Positions 33,011-44,165 of a DNA stretch of 64,000 nt are shown one piece after another. The translations under genes were made by a program, and so were the position numbers. The stretch comes from Diorhabda sublineata (taxonomy: Eukaryota > Arthropoda > Insecta > Coleoptera > Chrysomelidae), in assembly GCF_026230105.1 (NCBI RefSeq), contig NC_079483.1, positions 4,209,312 to 4,273,311 of the forward strand, written 5' to 3'. Position 1 is the first letter of the stretch. Every line of letters starts with the position of its first letter. The notes under the pieces were generated by a model. It was not told the DNA's origin. It did not search any database and was given only the letters and a program-made list of their open reading frames with translations.

Positions 33011-33433
33011 ACTTAGGTAGCAATGCTTTTCAAAAAATTATCGAAAAAATTATAAACAATTATAAACATAAGTCAATTAATTATTTATATAATTATAATT
33101 TATTATTATTTTAATTTAATTTAATTTTTATTATTATTATAATTCACTATGATTGTTTAAAAAACTAATCTTATACGAGGTTAATTATTCTTTTGAAAAG
33201 GGTGAAACACCTACGAGCCGTTACTGGCCATTACTGCTCTACTATAAGTAAATCAATCAAAAGAGAAAGTCATCAGATGAAAATTTCTGGAAGTTATCAT
33301 CACATAACAAGCTTCAAACGCTACTGGACAGTAGCGCCAACTAGTGAACAGTAAAACGTTAACTTTCATTGGGAATCATTGACGGTTATAACGAGAAGTG
33401 TCAACTAGACATATCAAATAAACAGAAATAAAA
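33011..33433 (+). promoter_or_regulatory. 5' flank of the LRRC23-like gene
   Basis: About 420 bases between a transposon relic and the start codon. The ATG at 33434 is preceded by AAATAAAA, a good insect initiation context. No TATA box or initiator could be assigned with confidence; the promoter presumably lies here because upstream sequence is transposon. Confidence 0.35.
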
Positions 33434-34307
33434 ATGGAAGAGGAACTTCCTGGCGAAGGAAGTTTTATTCCGAGAAAATGGGAAGAACCGCTACAGTTTC
33501 TGATAGACCAAATAGTAGATTTGAAATTAACATTCGAAGAAGCTTCAAGAAGTTTAAATACGTTAGGTAAAGATGAGAGTGCTGTAAGATATGCTTATTT
33601 AATGCTAACAGCAACCGATCGTAAGTTAACCGACATATCCGTAATAGTGAATTTCAGTCATTTGCAATTTGTGGATTTGAGTGGTAATTATCTAACACTG
33701 GAAGCTTTGCAAGTTCTAAGTCAACTGCCTTATTTGTTGTATATAAGAGCGGAAAGAAATCGCATAGAATCGGCTGGTTTGAACCCGATGCATTTTTTAC
33801 AAGTTCTCATTTTCAATAAAAATTCCATAAGGGAAACGGGCGAAATATGTCAACCGATACTTGAAACTTTAGAACTAGCGGATAATTTCATCTACACGGT
33901 TCAATTCGATGCCGAACGTTTGGAAAACTTGAAGGAGCTCGTCCTCAGTGGAAACCATTTATTAGATACTTCGGGCACCTATCCCAAAAATTTAGAAAAA
34001 CTATTTATGGGTAAAAACAAGATCATCAGAATAAACAGCGATTTAGTTCAATTGAAAAAACTCAAATATTTGCATTTAAGAGATAACAACATAAGAAAAC
34101 TCACCGGGTTCAGCGAAACGTTGGAAAATCTCACGTATCTCAACTTGAGAAGCAATAATATAAATAAAGTAAGACAACTAAGGAAACTTAAATGTCTTCC
34201 TAAATTAGAAACGCTAATAGTATTAGATAATCCATTTTATAAAAGGGATATGGAAAGGAAAGAAAAAGAAGAAGAAGCCGGGGAAGATAAGACTACTGAT
34301 TATACAG
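33434..34307 (+). CDS. LRRC23: LRRC23-like leucine-rich repeat protein, exon 1
   Basis: LRRC23 is an axonemal leucine-rich repeat protein of radial spoke 3, needed for sperm flagellar motility in mammals. This exon gives 291 codons plus one base. Residues 1-75 form a short N-terminal region; from the family-typical DRKLTDISVI at about 63 a series of LRRs follows: LQFVDLSGNYL, LLYIRAERNRI, LQVLIFNKNSI, LETLELADNFI, LKELVLSGNHL, LEKLFMGKNKI, LKYLHLRDNNI, LTYLNLRSNNI, LETLIVLDNPF, ending in a charged KRDMERKEKEEE cap. The donor is ACAG|GTATAC (34307/34308), phase 1; read-through would stop 4 codons later. All repeats are intact. Confidence 0.88.
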
Positions 34308-34345
34308 GTATACAGAATTAAATAAGAGCAATTGACACATACGAT

Positions 34346-35388
34346 CATGGTCCCAGAAGTAGCTGGCCTAGCAGATAAAATAAAAATGAGTTTGATGCCC
34401 TTTTTATAATAAGAATCATCAAGCTCCTCAAAATAAGCAATTAACTGCCGATATCACCTTTTCATTATTGGAAAATCTTTGACCACCGAATCCTTTTCCA
34501 AATCTGAGAACAGAAAATATTCCAAGGGGTCTAAATCTTGCGAATTGGGTGTATAAGGTAGCAATTCAAACTATAATTCAGTAATTTTGGTCATTTCAAT
34601 AACGGATGTGTGAGCTGGTGCATTGTCTTGATGAAACAACATTTTTTTCTTAGCTAAATGCGGCCGTTTTTATTTGATTTCTTCACTTAAACGTTTCAAT
34701 AAGTTTATATAATACTCGCCGTTGATAGTTTTTCCTTCTTTTAAGATAGTCAATGAAAATTATCTCACATGCATCCCATGAAACCGACGCCATGACCTTG
34801 GCTGCAAATGAAAGTGTCTCTGCCTTCTGTGAAGCTGGTTTAGTCCATTTTTTTTATTGTTCTTTTGTTTCGGATGGTGATGGACCCAAGTTTCAAACGG
34901 CGCAAAAATTTGGCTATATTTCTGGGAAACATTGCCAAACACTCAATGGAAACTTCTCGACGCAGCACCCATTTTGCGCACAACTTTCTCATGTCCAAAT
35001 TTTGAGTGAATAGCGCACTTTTTGAAATGCCTACTATGTCTGCAAGCTCGCGCACTTCCAGTCGACGATCATCCAGTGCATCTTTGTGGATGTTCTTCAA
35101 CATTTCTGGAGTCGTCACCTCATTTGATCGATCACTGCGATGCTGATCTTCTCAAGTCGTACAGCCTCGCTTAAATTCTGCTATCTAATATTTAACGATG
35201 ACCAATTTTTTCCATGTTTACAAATTAGATGAAAACGTTACTATTGATGGCTTCCAAAAAAATACTAAACAACGTGGTGTTTTCAAACTCGAAACATACG
35301 CTGTATAATATCGGTACTTTCTAATACTGTAGTATTTTAAAGCAATTACCGCCATCTCTAGGTCAGGGCAGGTACTTCTGGGACCATG
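34346..35388 (-). mobile_element. Mariner in the LRRC23 intron, with perfect 15-bp TIR ends
   Basis: CATGGTCCCAGAAGT (34346-34360) and its exact inverse ACTTCTGGGACCATG (35374-35388) bound a 1043-bp element. On the minus strand 34840-35118 reads MLKNIHKDALDDRRLEVREL, then ADIVGISKSALF, then MRKLCAKWVLRREVSIECL, the mariner second helix-turn-helix and linker; further on come HHHPKQ and FHQDNAPAH- and YAEFEEL-like remnants. Stops and indels inactivate it. The same TIR is seen at 51278. Confidence 0.8.
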
Positions 35389-35829
35389 CTCGAACATAAA
35401 ACGTTAAATACGTCTATGATCCTACGTTCCAAAATACATTATCCTTTTTATCTGCTTAATCAAAATAGTGCCAAAATCATTTTTATGCGAAATTTTGATC
35501 AAAGCAACGGGCTTTTTAGATTTGAATACTATAATTTGGGTAAAAGTAGTATACATATTCAGATTATTATGGTGGCTACTGTTTTCAATGTACCAAGGTT
35601 TATTGACGGTGTTCTGAAATCTTTGAATGACTTTGTTGATTACTTACCAGCGCAGACCTATAGTTGATTGTCCTACGATGAAATGGGTTTGAGTATTTGT
35701 CTATAAAGCATTAACTTGTGTACAGAATAGAATTTAGTTCAACCAGCCAGTACACTTTTTTATTTAATTTGAAGTTGTTCCCTTCTTTTTCAATATCAAC
35801 TTTGCAGCGAATCTTAGCATCGAAGGTTA

Positions 35830-36335
35830 TCAAAATAAAAGATTTCTACTATTCACCTATGAAATAATTTCCAAATTCAATATTTCGTAAATGTATTCCG
35901 CCGTTCATTGAAGGGGAAAACAACTACTTTCCTGGCTAATGCCTCGACGAATATTGAATTATAACTCCTCTCAATAACGTGATGTCAATCGACCTTTTGG
36001 TCGATATTAATATCCCCAAATGGCTCGCAATTGCAAGGAGAGGTTGTAACTACTGACTAGTTTCGACGTTGTTACATCTCATCAGAGTGATGTAACAAAC
36101 TCTCGTTCGGGCTTGAGACCCAAACTGAAGACAAAATAAAGAGCGTCGCTATTTGGTTCATGTAGTTAAGCATTCCCCAGCAAACGCTAGCAGGCGACAT
36201 GTAGGGTATCACCGATAATATAGATTCTGATGGTAAATGAGGTGTGTAAAATGTATCAAAATAAAGGACTTCTACTATTCACTTTTGAAATAATGTCGAA
36301 ATTCAATATTTTGAAAATGTATTCTGCTTTTCTTC
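35830..36335. repeat. ~80-bp direct repeats flanking the ribozyme-bearing segment
   Basis: TCAAAATAAAAGATTTCTAC at 35830 recurs as TCAAAATAAAGGACTTCTAC at 36256; the similarity continues for about 80 bases through the ATTCAATATT and GTATTC(C/T)GC runs. The spacing is 426 bases. Direct terminal duplication around a hammerhead motif is the layout of Penelope-like element pLTRs. Confidence 0.6.
36040..36096 (-). ncRNA. Candidate hammerhead ribozyme core (Penelope-like element)
   Basis: On the minus strand CTGATGAG (36085-36078) and GAAAC (36064-36060) bound a stem II of GATGT/ACGTC closed by an AACA loop (all five positions pair, one as T-G). Stem III is a 3-bp ACT/AGT closing AGTC, followed by GTA at 36053-36051, so cleavage would be predicted after 36051. 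All invariant core positions (C3 U4 G5 A6 x G8 A9, G12 A13 A14) are present. Stem I pairs poorly, and an alternative hairpin GTTACATC/GATGTAAC competes. Insect Penelope-like retroelements are known to carry such motifs. Confidence 0.5.
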
Positions 36336-36956
36336 AATATACGATTTACGGGGTATATAGGTAAACTCCCCCCAATCATCATATTTTGGGCTCTGTATCG
36401 GTTCTTATGAGAGACACCCTGTATAGTTGTCAATATTGCTTTCTGGTTTGTACTGTATTTTTGTAGTGAGTGGTAAAATGAGTGTTTTTTCAATAGCATA
36501 TGAGAGCGCTAATTTTTCGCCTAGACCTCAGTTCGAGACCATAAATTCTCTCAAATTTTATACATGAGATATAAACAGCATTTTTTATACTACTGTGAAT
36601 GTAAGTTTACATAATTTGGAATATATTCAGAATAATTACTTTCAATACATCGTTACTTGTTTTTTTGTTCTGAAAAGTTATAGTTTTTAAATGACTTTTG
36701 TGTTTAAACAAAAAATTAGTCCATAAAACTTATCGGTGGCTGGGAATGTCCGTAGCAAAAGCATATATAGAAATCTCAATTTTGAACAACAAAATTGAGA
36801 TTTCTATCAAAATATTGAATAGGTACTTGCATTTTTTGAACAGTTTCTATTTACGTTTCAATAGGGATGCAGAAATTAATTTTTTGGCGGTTGCACAAAA
36901 ATATATTTCCCACACGACCGCAATATATAACCAACTAAAAGTGAATATCGTTTTAG

Positions 36957-37300
36957 ATACCACCACTGAAGTAACGGATAAAACGGAATACTATGGGGAA
37001 GGCGGTCCACCTCCTGCTCCTCCTGTTGACGTCCTTAGAGTTAGAATTCTTGCTCTGTTGCCAAATCTCAAAAGGTTGAATAAAGATTTTGTCACTTTAG
37101 ATGAACAGGAAGTCGTCGAATCGACGAGGCAATCTTTGTTAGATGAAATATTCGATGAAGAGAGTAGCGAAGATGACACCGACGTTGCTACAACTACCAG
37201 TTATACTACAGAGTTTACAACAGAAACAGACTTCGGTGAACAGGTATTAGAACAGGAGGAACAGATCGATCTTAAGACTGTTGAATTTGCGGATATGTAG
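36957..37300 (+). CDS. LRRC23: LRRC23-like protein, exon 2 (C-terminal cap and acidic tail)
   Basis: Acceptor TTTTAG|ATACC restores phase with exon 1 (G|AT, Asp) so the junction reads DYT-D-TTTEVTDKTEYYG. The exon encodes 114 further residues and TAG. It contains an YYGEGGPPPAPPVDVLRVR loop, then ILALLPNLKRLNKDFV, the LRR-capping motif found at the same place in LRRC23 proteins, and an acidic Ser/Thr-rich tail (DEESSEDDTDV). The whole protein is 405 residues, longer than the ~340 of mammals because of this tail. The frame open upstream to 36698 is intron. AATAAA at 37385-37390 is a likely poly(A) signal. Confidence 0.85.
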
Positions 37301-37400
37301 TCAGTAATATAGTTTACCTTAATATAATCTGGTTTTTTTAGTTTAAATTGTGTTACTAATACCAATTTCCAGCGGGGATTCCTCAATAAATACATTTGCA

Positions 37401-39054
37401 CCCGCAAGTTTAACGCCTACACTTAAACAAACTAATTATTTTCTGTCCTGCCATTCTTTCGATTTTTTTTAAGCGATCAATTATTTCGTAAGGAGTTAAT
37501 TATGCGTAACGTGAGGAAATTTATACTGATCCGTGTGCACATAAAAGTAGTGCACTTGTAGCTCGCTAATGTAATAATCAAAGTCGAATTTTCATGACAA
37601 AGTTCCAGTGGCTCCACTATAAAGACTTGATATGGCCCTGTGCGACTTTTTTTCGTTTGCAAAGTGAAGGGTTACAAGATTTAATAGCGACGATGCATCA
37701 TATTTTTATGGTGGCATACAAGCTTTAGTGAGACAATTTGACAAGTATGGGGAATAGTTTATTTTTATTTATGATATTTTCTTCGATGTTAGACTATGAA
37801 CTCATGAACCGCACCATGTAAATATCGTAAAAAATTTACTAAGTAATGCCGTTACAGTCGTGGATAAAATGTTGTGGATATATGCAAAGATACTACTGAT
37901 AAATCTGAAGATGACATAGATGACGATCCTAATAGAGATTTACAAATAAATATATTATACATTCAAAAACATTTAACAAAACTATAAGTAGCTATATCAA
38001 TTTAATAATGCAAATTATTTTTCTTCAAATCCTGTCCCGACAAAATAATTTAAATAACACACAAATTTGTTTAGTCCTTTGTACTTTTTGGTAACGTAAA
38101 TAATAACCTTTTTTTTAGTATTAAACTTAGTCGATAATTATTATTGCCACACTTCTTGAGATATTTAAAAAATTTGAGTCTCTCTATACACTTGTCATAT
38201 TATAGGAGTGATGATGAGTCTGTTAGGTTAGGTTAGGTTATAAGTGTGATGATGAGTCTGTTAGTTTAATTTATAGGAGTGATGATGAGTGTTAGGCGAA
38301 AGGATCCGCAACTTTGAACAATCAAATCCAATTACACTTTAACTTATGTTGGTGGATTATTTACTGATTTAACACATCACTACAAAGGAAAACCTTCAAC
38401 TAACTTCCCGATTAATATATTTATTTAATCAGTTAGACGTTAAATTAATTATTTTAAATATTAATTAAACACCCTATATTCATGCGTTCCAAAAACTTGA
38501 AAAGACGTTGTAAACATATTTACTTACTAGAAAAGCCTCGTTTAAATAATATATTGTAAAAAGTAAACTGGTTAGTCATCTCACTAAAACACTTTTCAAA
38601 TGAATTAACACCGAATCACCATCGTGTCATTATTTGTGCGCATTCCACTTAAGCATCAAATCGTACTGAAAGCTAACTAACTACCTGTTTGCGGTTCAAA
38701 TCAGTATTACAAATTTTCAGACGAGATAGTTACACAGCACGATGACTAATTTCGAATGTAAATAAATTAGAAAATTAGATAAATATTAATACAAAAAGTA
38801 TTTCTACAGTCATTGGAATTAACTTGTGTTTATTCTATAAAAATGTTAATGGGTCTATAATATTGTTAATAAGGGCAAGGGACGAATTTACGTTGGAATA
38901 TTGTTTAAATAAATAAATCATTATTCACTTTGTTTATAATATTATGAAGCAATTTATTATATTGGATTACAACACAATTTATAGTATTATAAAAGTCATG
39001 TTATTGATAAAATATGAAAAATTCAAAAATAAAAGTATTGAACACTGGAAATTG
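37401..39054. other. Non-coding A+T-rich interval
   Basis: No gene recognised; contains the minisatellite at 38200-38297. Confidence 0.4.
38200..38297 (+). repeat. Minisatellite (unit ~35 bp) containing (TTAGG)3
   Basis: The unit ATAGGAGTGATGATGAGTCT followed by GTTAG occurs three times (38202, 38241, 38272) with small changes. After the first copy GTTAG is expanded to TTAGGTTAGGTTAGGTTA (38223-38240), the insect telomere unit. Confidence 0.7.
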
Positions 39055-39300
39055 GAATACAAGGGTTGTCTGAAAAGTTTCCGACCACACACCAAAGAGA
39101 TATAGGGAGAGACAGACGGAGGTAGAGAGGTTCGTTGGGTTGAGGGAACCCCTTCTTTTTTTTGGATTTATTGAGTTCATCCCTGATAAATGAAAAAAAT
39201 GAAAACGACGAGTGAAAAAAAAAGAAAGAAACGTCCAATAGAAAGAACGGTTTTTCGCAGATATATTTTTATGATATTTTTTGTATAGTTTTTTGATTAT
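39055..39300 (+). mobile_element. Solitary mariner-type end
   Basis: ACAAGGGTTGTCTGAAAAGT followed by TTCCGACC looks like the 5' end and leader of an insect mariner; no transposase follows. Low confidence. Confidence 0.3.
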
Positions 39301-39399
39301 TCAGCTAAGTGGGTAGTTGGATGACCTCAATATTTGAGCATGCGTTGATAGATCCTCTACAAAATTCCAGCCATTTTGAACAATTAGTTTCTGTTTTCC

Positions 39400-40480
39400 T
39401 TGATACTGAAAAAGAGACATGTAGGGTTTCAAAAATACCCAATAAAAATATAAAGAGATCAGAGTGGTGGATGGATGAGATAAGAAAGTTATCGAAAGAA
39501 AAATAGATGACATATTTGGATACGTGAAAGAACGATTCAGGAAAAAATGAAGTAGTAAAAAAAGAAGTATAAATTGCAGACACAAAATGACGGAAAACTA
39601 TAGAGAAAATCTCAAATTACTTTATGGAATACTAAAGCAATTAAGAAAGAAAAGGGAATATAGTATGATGAGTTTAAAAGACAACGAAAAAAATATAATC
39701 ACGGAGGAAGATAAACTAATAGAGAGATGGAGGACATTGAGGATGAGAAGATTGAAATAAGCAATAATGAAGTTTTCGCGAAGATAAGGCAAGAACAAGT
39801 TGTAGAAGAAATTGAAACATTAAAGCACCAGGAAGAGATAATATAAATGATGAAATATATGGATGAAAAGGGAATAAATGAATTAACAGAATTATAAAAC
39901 AAGATAATCCAGCAGAAAAGGATACCCTGAGATTGGAATTTCCCGTCAGTATGAGCTCGACAGCTGCATATCTCGGTCCTCGCAGGATGTCTCCCAAATA
40001 AGATACTTTTCGTTGTTTAATCGCCACGATCAGTTTTCTTTCCACATCCGCTCCCTTCAGTACTTCTTCATTTGTCATGTGTTCGGTCCATGGGATCTGC
40101 AGAAGTCTGTGCAACAGGGACCACGTTTCCACACCATACAAAAGCATTGGCCAAATATAACATTTCATCACCCTCAATCTAAAGCTTAAGGGGACTTCTC
40201 GGAGGATTAGGCTTGAAAAAATACTTTAGAGCACTCGCAATGTGGTTTTAGAAGTGGATGAAGAATAAACAATTAAACAATCAAGTGCGAAATTAATAAA
40301 TTATGGAAATTCGTTTATGATTTATAGATTTGGAGAAAGTCGTTGATCAAATAAGTATATTTAAAATACTTAAGAACAGTGATATAGATTATAAAACAAT
40401 AACAATGATAAAAATGTATGTATAACAATAATAAAAATGTGGTACAAGCAAACAAAAATGAATCGAAGGAATGTACCACA
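39400..40480 (+). mobile_element. LINE ORF2 relic (plus strand), split by an opposite-strand LINE piece
   Basis: Plus strand about 39440-39740 reads SEWWMDEIRKLSKEK, ENYRENLKLLYGILKQLRKK and NIITEEDKLIERWRT, the linker before reverse transcriptase. About 40215-40350 resumes with LEHSQCGFRSG and a DL-x-KSLI remnant of the catalytic FIDLEKAFD block. The interval 39930-40200 between them is a minus-strand insertion. Dead copy. Confidence 0.6.
39925..40200 (-). mobile_element. LINE C-terminal fragment nested in the plus-strand LINE
   Basis: Minus strand from 40177 reads MKCYIWPMLLYGVETWSL, then IPWTEHMTNEEVL, then KQRKVSYLGDILRGPRY, the C-terminal thumb and tail of a jockey/R1-type reverse transcriptase. 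It is 5' truncated. Confidence 0.7.
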
Positions 40481-40599
40481 AAGATAGGTGTCAAATAAGG
40501 ATGTTTAATAAGTCTAAATACTTTTCACTTTTTTTATACGCCAAAATAAATGTATAAGAGAACTACTACTATAGAGAACCATAGAGAACTATAGAGAAC

Positions 40600-41480
40600 T
40601 TACTATAGAACCGAACAAAATTTCAATGTCAAAATCTTTTATTACCCAACATATTCTCCTCTTAATTGGATATATTTATTACAGCGAACCTGCCACGTCT
40701 CTAGACCTTTCAAAAAAATGTTTCTTCTTGCTTTGCAAACCAGACCTCCACAGCTTTTATTACTTCCTCGTTGGAAGAAAATTTACGACTTTTTTAACCT
40801 TTTTTTTTTCAGTTGAGGAGCCAAATCTGGTAAATAAGGGGGGTGTTCTAGTAAGTCAAACCCTAAATCACGAATTTTTTGCATGACAACATGAGATTTA
40901 TGTGCAGGGGCGTTGTCCTGCAAAAACAAAACACCTTTGAATAGCTTTCCACGTATTTTCTCTTTAATATTTTCCCGTAGAGTGCTCAGTAATGTCGAAT
41001 ATTAATCTCCAGTTATTGATCTACCCTTATCTGAAGCAATAACTTTTCCAGCAGATTTTTGGACACCAAACTTCTTAGGTCTTGGAGAACCAGAGTGTCG
41101 CCATTCCTTCGATTGTTGCTTTGTTTTTGGATCGTAGAAATGTATCCAAGTCTCATCCATAGTAACAATTCGGTTTAAGAAGTCTACATCGTTTTCTAAT
41201 CGAGCACAGATCGAACACGATGCTTCTACCCTTGCACACTTTTGTTCAACATTCAAACATTTTGGGATTCCTTTTTGCAGCAATTTTTCTCATGTCCAAT
41301 TTTGACGTGAACTATATGATGAACGCGTTCTTATGAAATATTCAGTGCTCCAGATATCCGTTTTAGCCCCATTCAACGGTCTGATAAAATAATGTCATGA
41401 ACTGCATCGATATTTACGGGAACTGACACAGAAACTGGCCTTCCCGATCGATCAGATTATATTTGAACCGCATTCGTATA
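40600..41480 (-). mobile_element. Mariner relic, family M1 (also at 43405 and 59235)
   Basis: Minus strand, 41002-41283, reads IPKCLNVEQKCARVEASCS, then ENDVDFLNRIVTMDETWIHF (first catalytic Asp in MDETWIH), YDPKTKQQSKEWRHSG, then KSAGKVIASDKG. The right-hand part encodes a broken FLQDNAP and LAPDLAPQLK end. The terminal TACTATAGAACC..CAAAATTTCAATGTC sequence at 40600 matches those at 43408 and 60440. Inactivated. Confidence 0.75.
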
Positions 41481-43404
41481 CGAAACCAACAACTGATGGA
41501 CCGCACTACGTATGTTCTAAAATAAATGATTCTGTGTTTCACTATTTTGAAAAGAATTCTACAACGGATTAAAAAAGTTTCTTAATAAATTCGCGAAGAT
41601 GAGTGGTTCATGCACGATTTATTTAGAAAGGAGCCACGTAAATATAACGGAAGCGTGAACTTGTAAATTTAAGTTTGAGAATTCGGACGTAGTGAGACTA
41701 TTTCAATAAATATCCCGTTGTATTACCTATTTGTAATAATAAAAAAAACGCGTTTCATTAACAAATAAATCAATCCGAGTAATGTATACGTTACCTTGAA
41801 GTGAACGATTACGAATAAGACCTATTAAAATGCCTTTCTATAATTTCGTTGGAAAATATGATTCAATAATGGCCGCCGACGGTTATTATTTTATTGTGGT
41901 TTGTTAATTCACTTAATAATTGTTGTATTCAAAATAATTTATTGTTAGTTGAAATAAATATAAAATGAGTGAACTTAATATCAAAAAATATGTGAATTGT
42001 TTCTATTATTAACCTGAAGATGTCAGCACTTATCAGTTGTCAAAGCTACTCAAGATTTTATAAGTAGGAAAAAATATAAGAAGAACAAAGTCCAATTTAT
42101 GATTCGATTGCCTTTTAACGAATACTTTCTCGTATAAGATTTACATAATTTTAAAAGTATTTATAAAAATAATAAATTTATAAAATGAGGTACCGACGCC
42201 TAAGGTAGAAAAAAAATTGTCGGCAAGGGTTTCGAACCAGTTTTTATAATCTGCAATTGATATTGGAAGAACGAAAATCTCATAAAAAATAGACCATATA
42301 ACATGTCAACCACTATCACATGGCCCTGTGTATAAGTTTTTACGTTTAATATTAGATTTGGATCAAAGTATTTAGATAGTCGTTGTCCAGTCTAGTTTAA
42401 TAATTTACCTGGGTCTAAGACTACACTCCTGAAACGAAAAACCAGTCAAGAAAGTGAATTGTAAAGGACGAACCTGCTCGAAAAAGGCTAAGACTGTTTC
42501 ATCAGCCGGAAAAGTAATGGCCATCGTTTTTCTGGGTATTACCCTATTAAATCAATGGATTGTGCTTATCGAAAAGGAAACCAAATGTGAACATTTGTTA
42601 CTAATTTTTAGTACCCCCCTATTCTAACCTAACCTAACCAATAAAGTTTTCATTTTTCTTTATTCCCATAATTTTTTTCATAAATCTGCCGAAAAACGAA
42701 GGTTTTGGAAAAAAATTCGCCGAAATCGGATGATTTTTCGATTTATTAGAGCCAAAAAACGAGGGGTCCGCGAAAGTATAAAATTACCTTAATTTCATAC
42801 GAGCAATCACCTCTGAATTTCGTCGAATGTACATTTTTCAAAATATCTGTACTTTTAGAAATGGCATTGCTACAATAAAAATGAAAGTGTTATTATTATT
42901 AATAATAAATAGTATCGGTTAAGAACAAAGAGACAATGATTAATTACTATAAAACTGAAACAATGCAAGTTCATTTTTTTTTTAATTTAAGTTCATTAAC
43001 AAAAAAAATATCACCTTGATAATTATCATTCATCTCGCTAGTTTCTAGTGTGCGAATTCTTTTATTTCTTTGATTATTGTTATTTAAATGTTGATCATCC
43101 CTTTGTTTTCATTCAAAACTTTTACTTTCTTTCGGTACATACAATTTTAATTTCTTTATATTGCGGCACATGGAAAACAATAAGTATTTCTTCTTTCTGT
43201 TGTAGAGGGTGATACTATCTCTAAAAGTTTACATCCTATTTACATCCAGAATCAAAAATAGAAAACGTAAAAGTCGTCGCACTCTCGGCGCGATAGACTA
43301 TTGTGCATTTTTTACTGTTAGACTACGTTTTTGATTAAACGAAAAATTATTGTGGTTAAAATTTGATATTTATATTGTACGAGGATATATTGAAAAATTT
43401 TTAG
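41481..43404. other. Mostly non-coding; short mariner scrap at 42450-42600
   Basis: Around 42455 the plus strand reads VNCKGRTCSKKAKTVSSAGK then VMAIVF, a mariner fragment also present in the relic at 6480-7100. CCTAACCTAACC occurs at about 42624. Nothing else recognised. Confidence 0.4.
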
Positions 43405-44165
43405 CCTACTATAGAACCAAACAAAATTTCAATGTCAAAATATTTTATTAGTCAACATATTAATTGGGTACATTTATTACAGAGAACCTGCGACGTATCT
43501 AGACCTTTCAAAAAAAATGTTTCTTCTAGCTCTGCAAACCAGACCTCCACAGCTTTTATTACCTCCTCGTTGGAAGAAAATTTACGACCTCTTTATTTCA
43601 GTTGAGGAAAGAGATGATAGTCGGACGGAGCCAAATATGGTGAATAAGTGGTATGTTCTAGTAATTCAAACCCTAAATCACGAATTTTTTGCTTGGCTAC
43701 ATGAGATTTGTATACAGGGGCGTTGTCCTGCAAAAACAAAACACCTTTGGATAGCTTTCCTCGTCTTTTTTCTTTAATTTTTTCCCGTAGAGTGGTCAAT
43801 AATGTCGAATAGTAATCTCCAGTTATTGTTCAACCATTATCCAAAAAAACAATCATGATCACTCCTTGGCAATCTCAAAAAACTTAAGCAAGAACTTTTT
43901 CAGCAGATTTTTGGTACACGAAATTTCTTAGGTGTTGGAGAACGCGTTCTTATGAACCTTTTAAATACTCCAGTTTTTCGATTTTCACAATTTCCGTGAA
44001 CATCTTTTTTCTTTTAATTTATTACGTAACTCTGGTTTACTTTTTTGACGTCACACTTTACACTGACACAATAATTTATTGTTCATTGCTATGGTAACGC
44101 AATATTTTGTTGATGTATGAAACTGGTCTAGGCTAACTAGACATCAATATCAAGTAATATTTTGA
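43405..44165 (-). mobile_element. Mariner relic, family M1, internally deleted
   Basis: Ends are TTAGCCTACTATAGAACC (left) and the inverse of TTAGCCTAGACCAGTTTC (right), imperfect TIRs. Minus strand 43593-43799 encodes KIKEKRRGKLSKGVLFLQDN, then APVYKSHVAKQKIRDLGF and LAPSDYHLFPQLK (second and third catalytic regions). The central MDET part is missing. Confidence 0.7.

Larger units (their letters stand above)
34308..36956 (+). other. Single intron of the LRRC23-like gene
   Basis: 2649 bases, GT (34308) to TTTTAG (36956). About 40% is a degraded mariner (34346-35388), and the 3' half holds a Penelope-like segment with a hammerhead core. Confidence 0.8.

Noticed and set aside
36698..36956. Upstream extension of the LRRC23 second-exon frame
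   Set aside because: Joining at the AG at 36956 keeps phase with exon 1 and gives the expected LRRC23 C-terminus; the upstream part is intron.
39023..39238. Possible small protein with Phe/Ser-rich start
   Set aside because: Produced by a poly-A/GA-rich non-coding mariner leader read backwards.
42220..42300. GGTTCGAAACC on the minus strand resembling a tRNA T-loop (B box)
   Set aside because: No A box, D-arm or matching acceptor stem lies upstream at tRNA distance.
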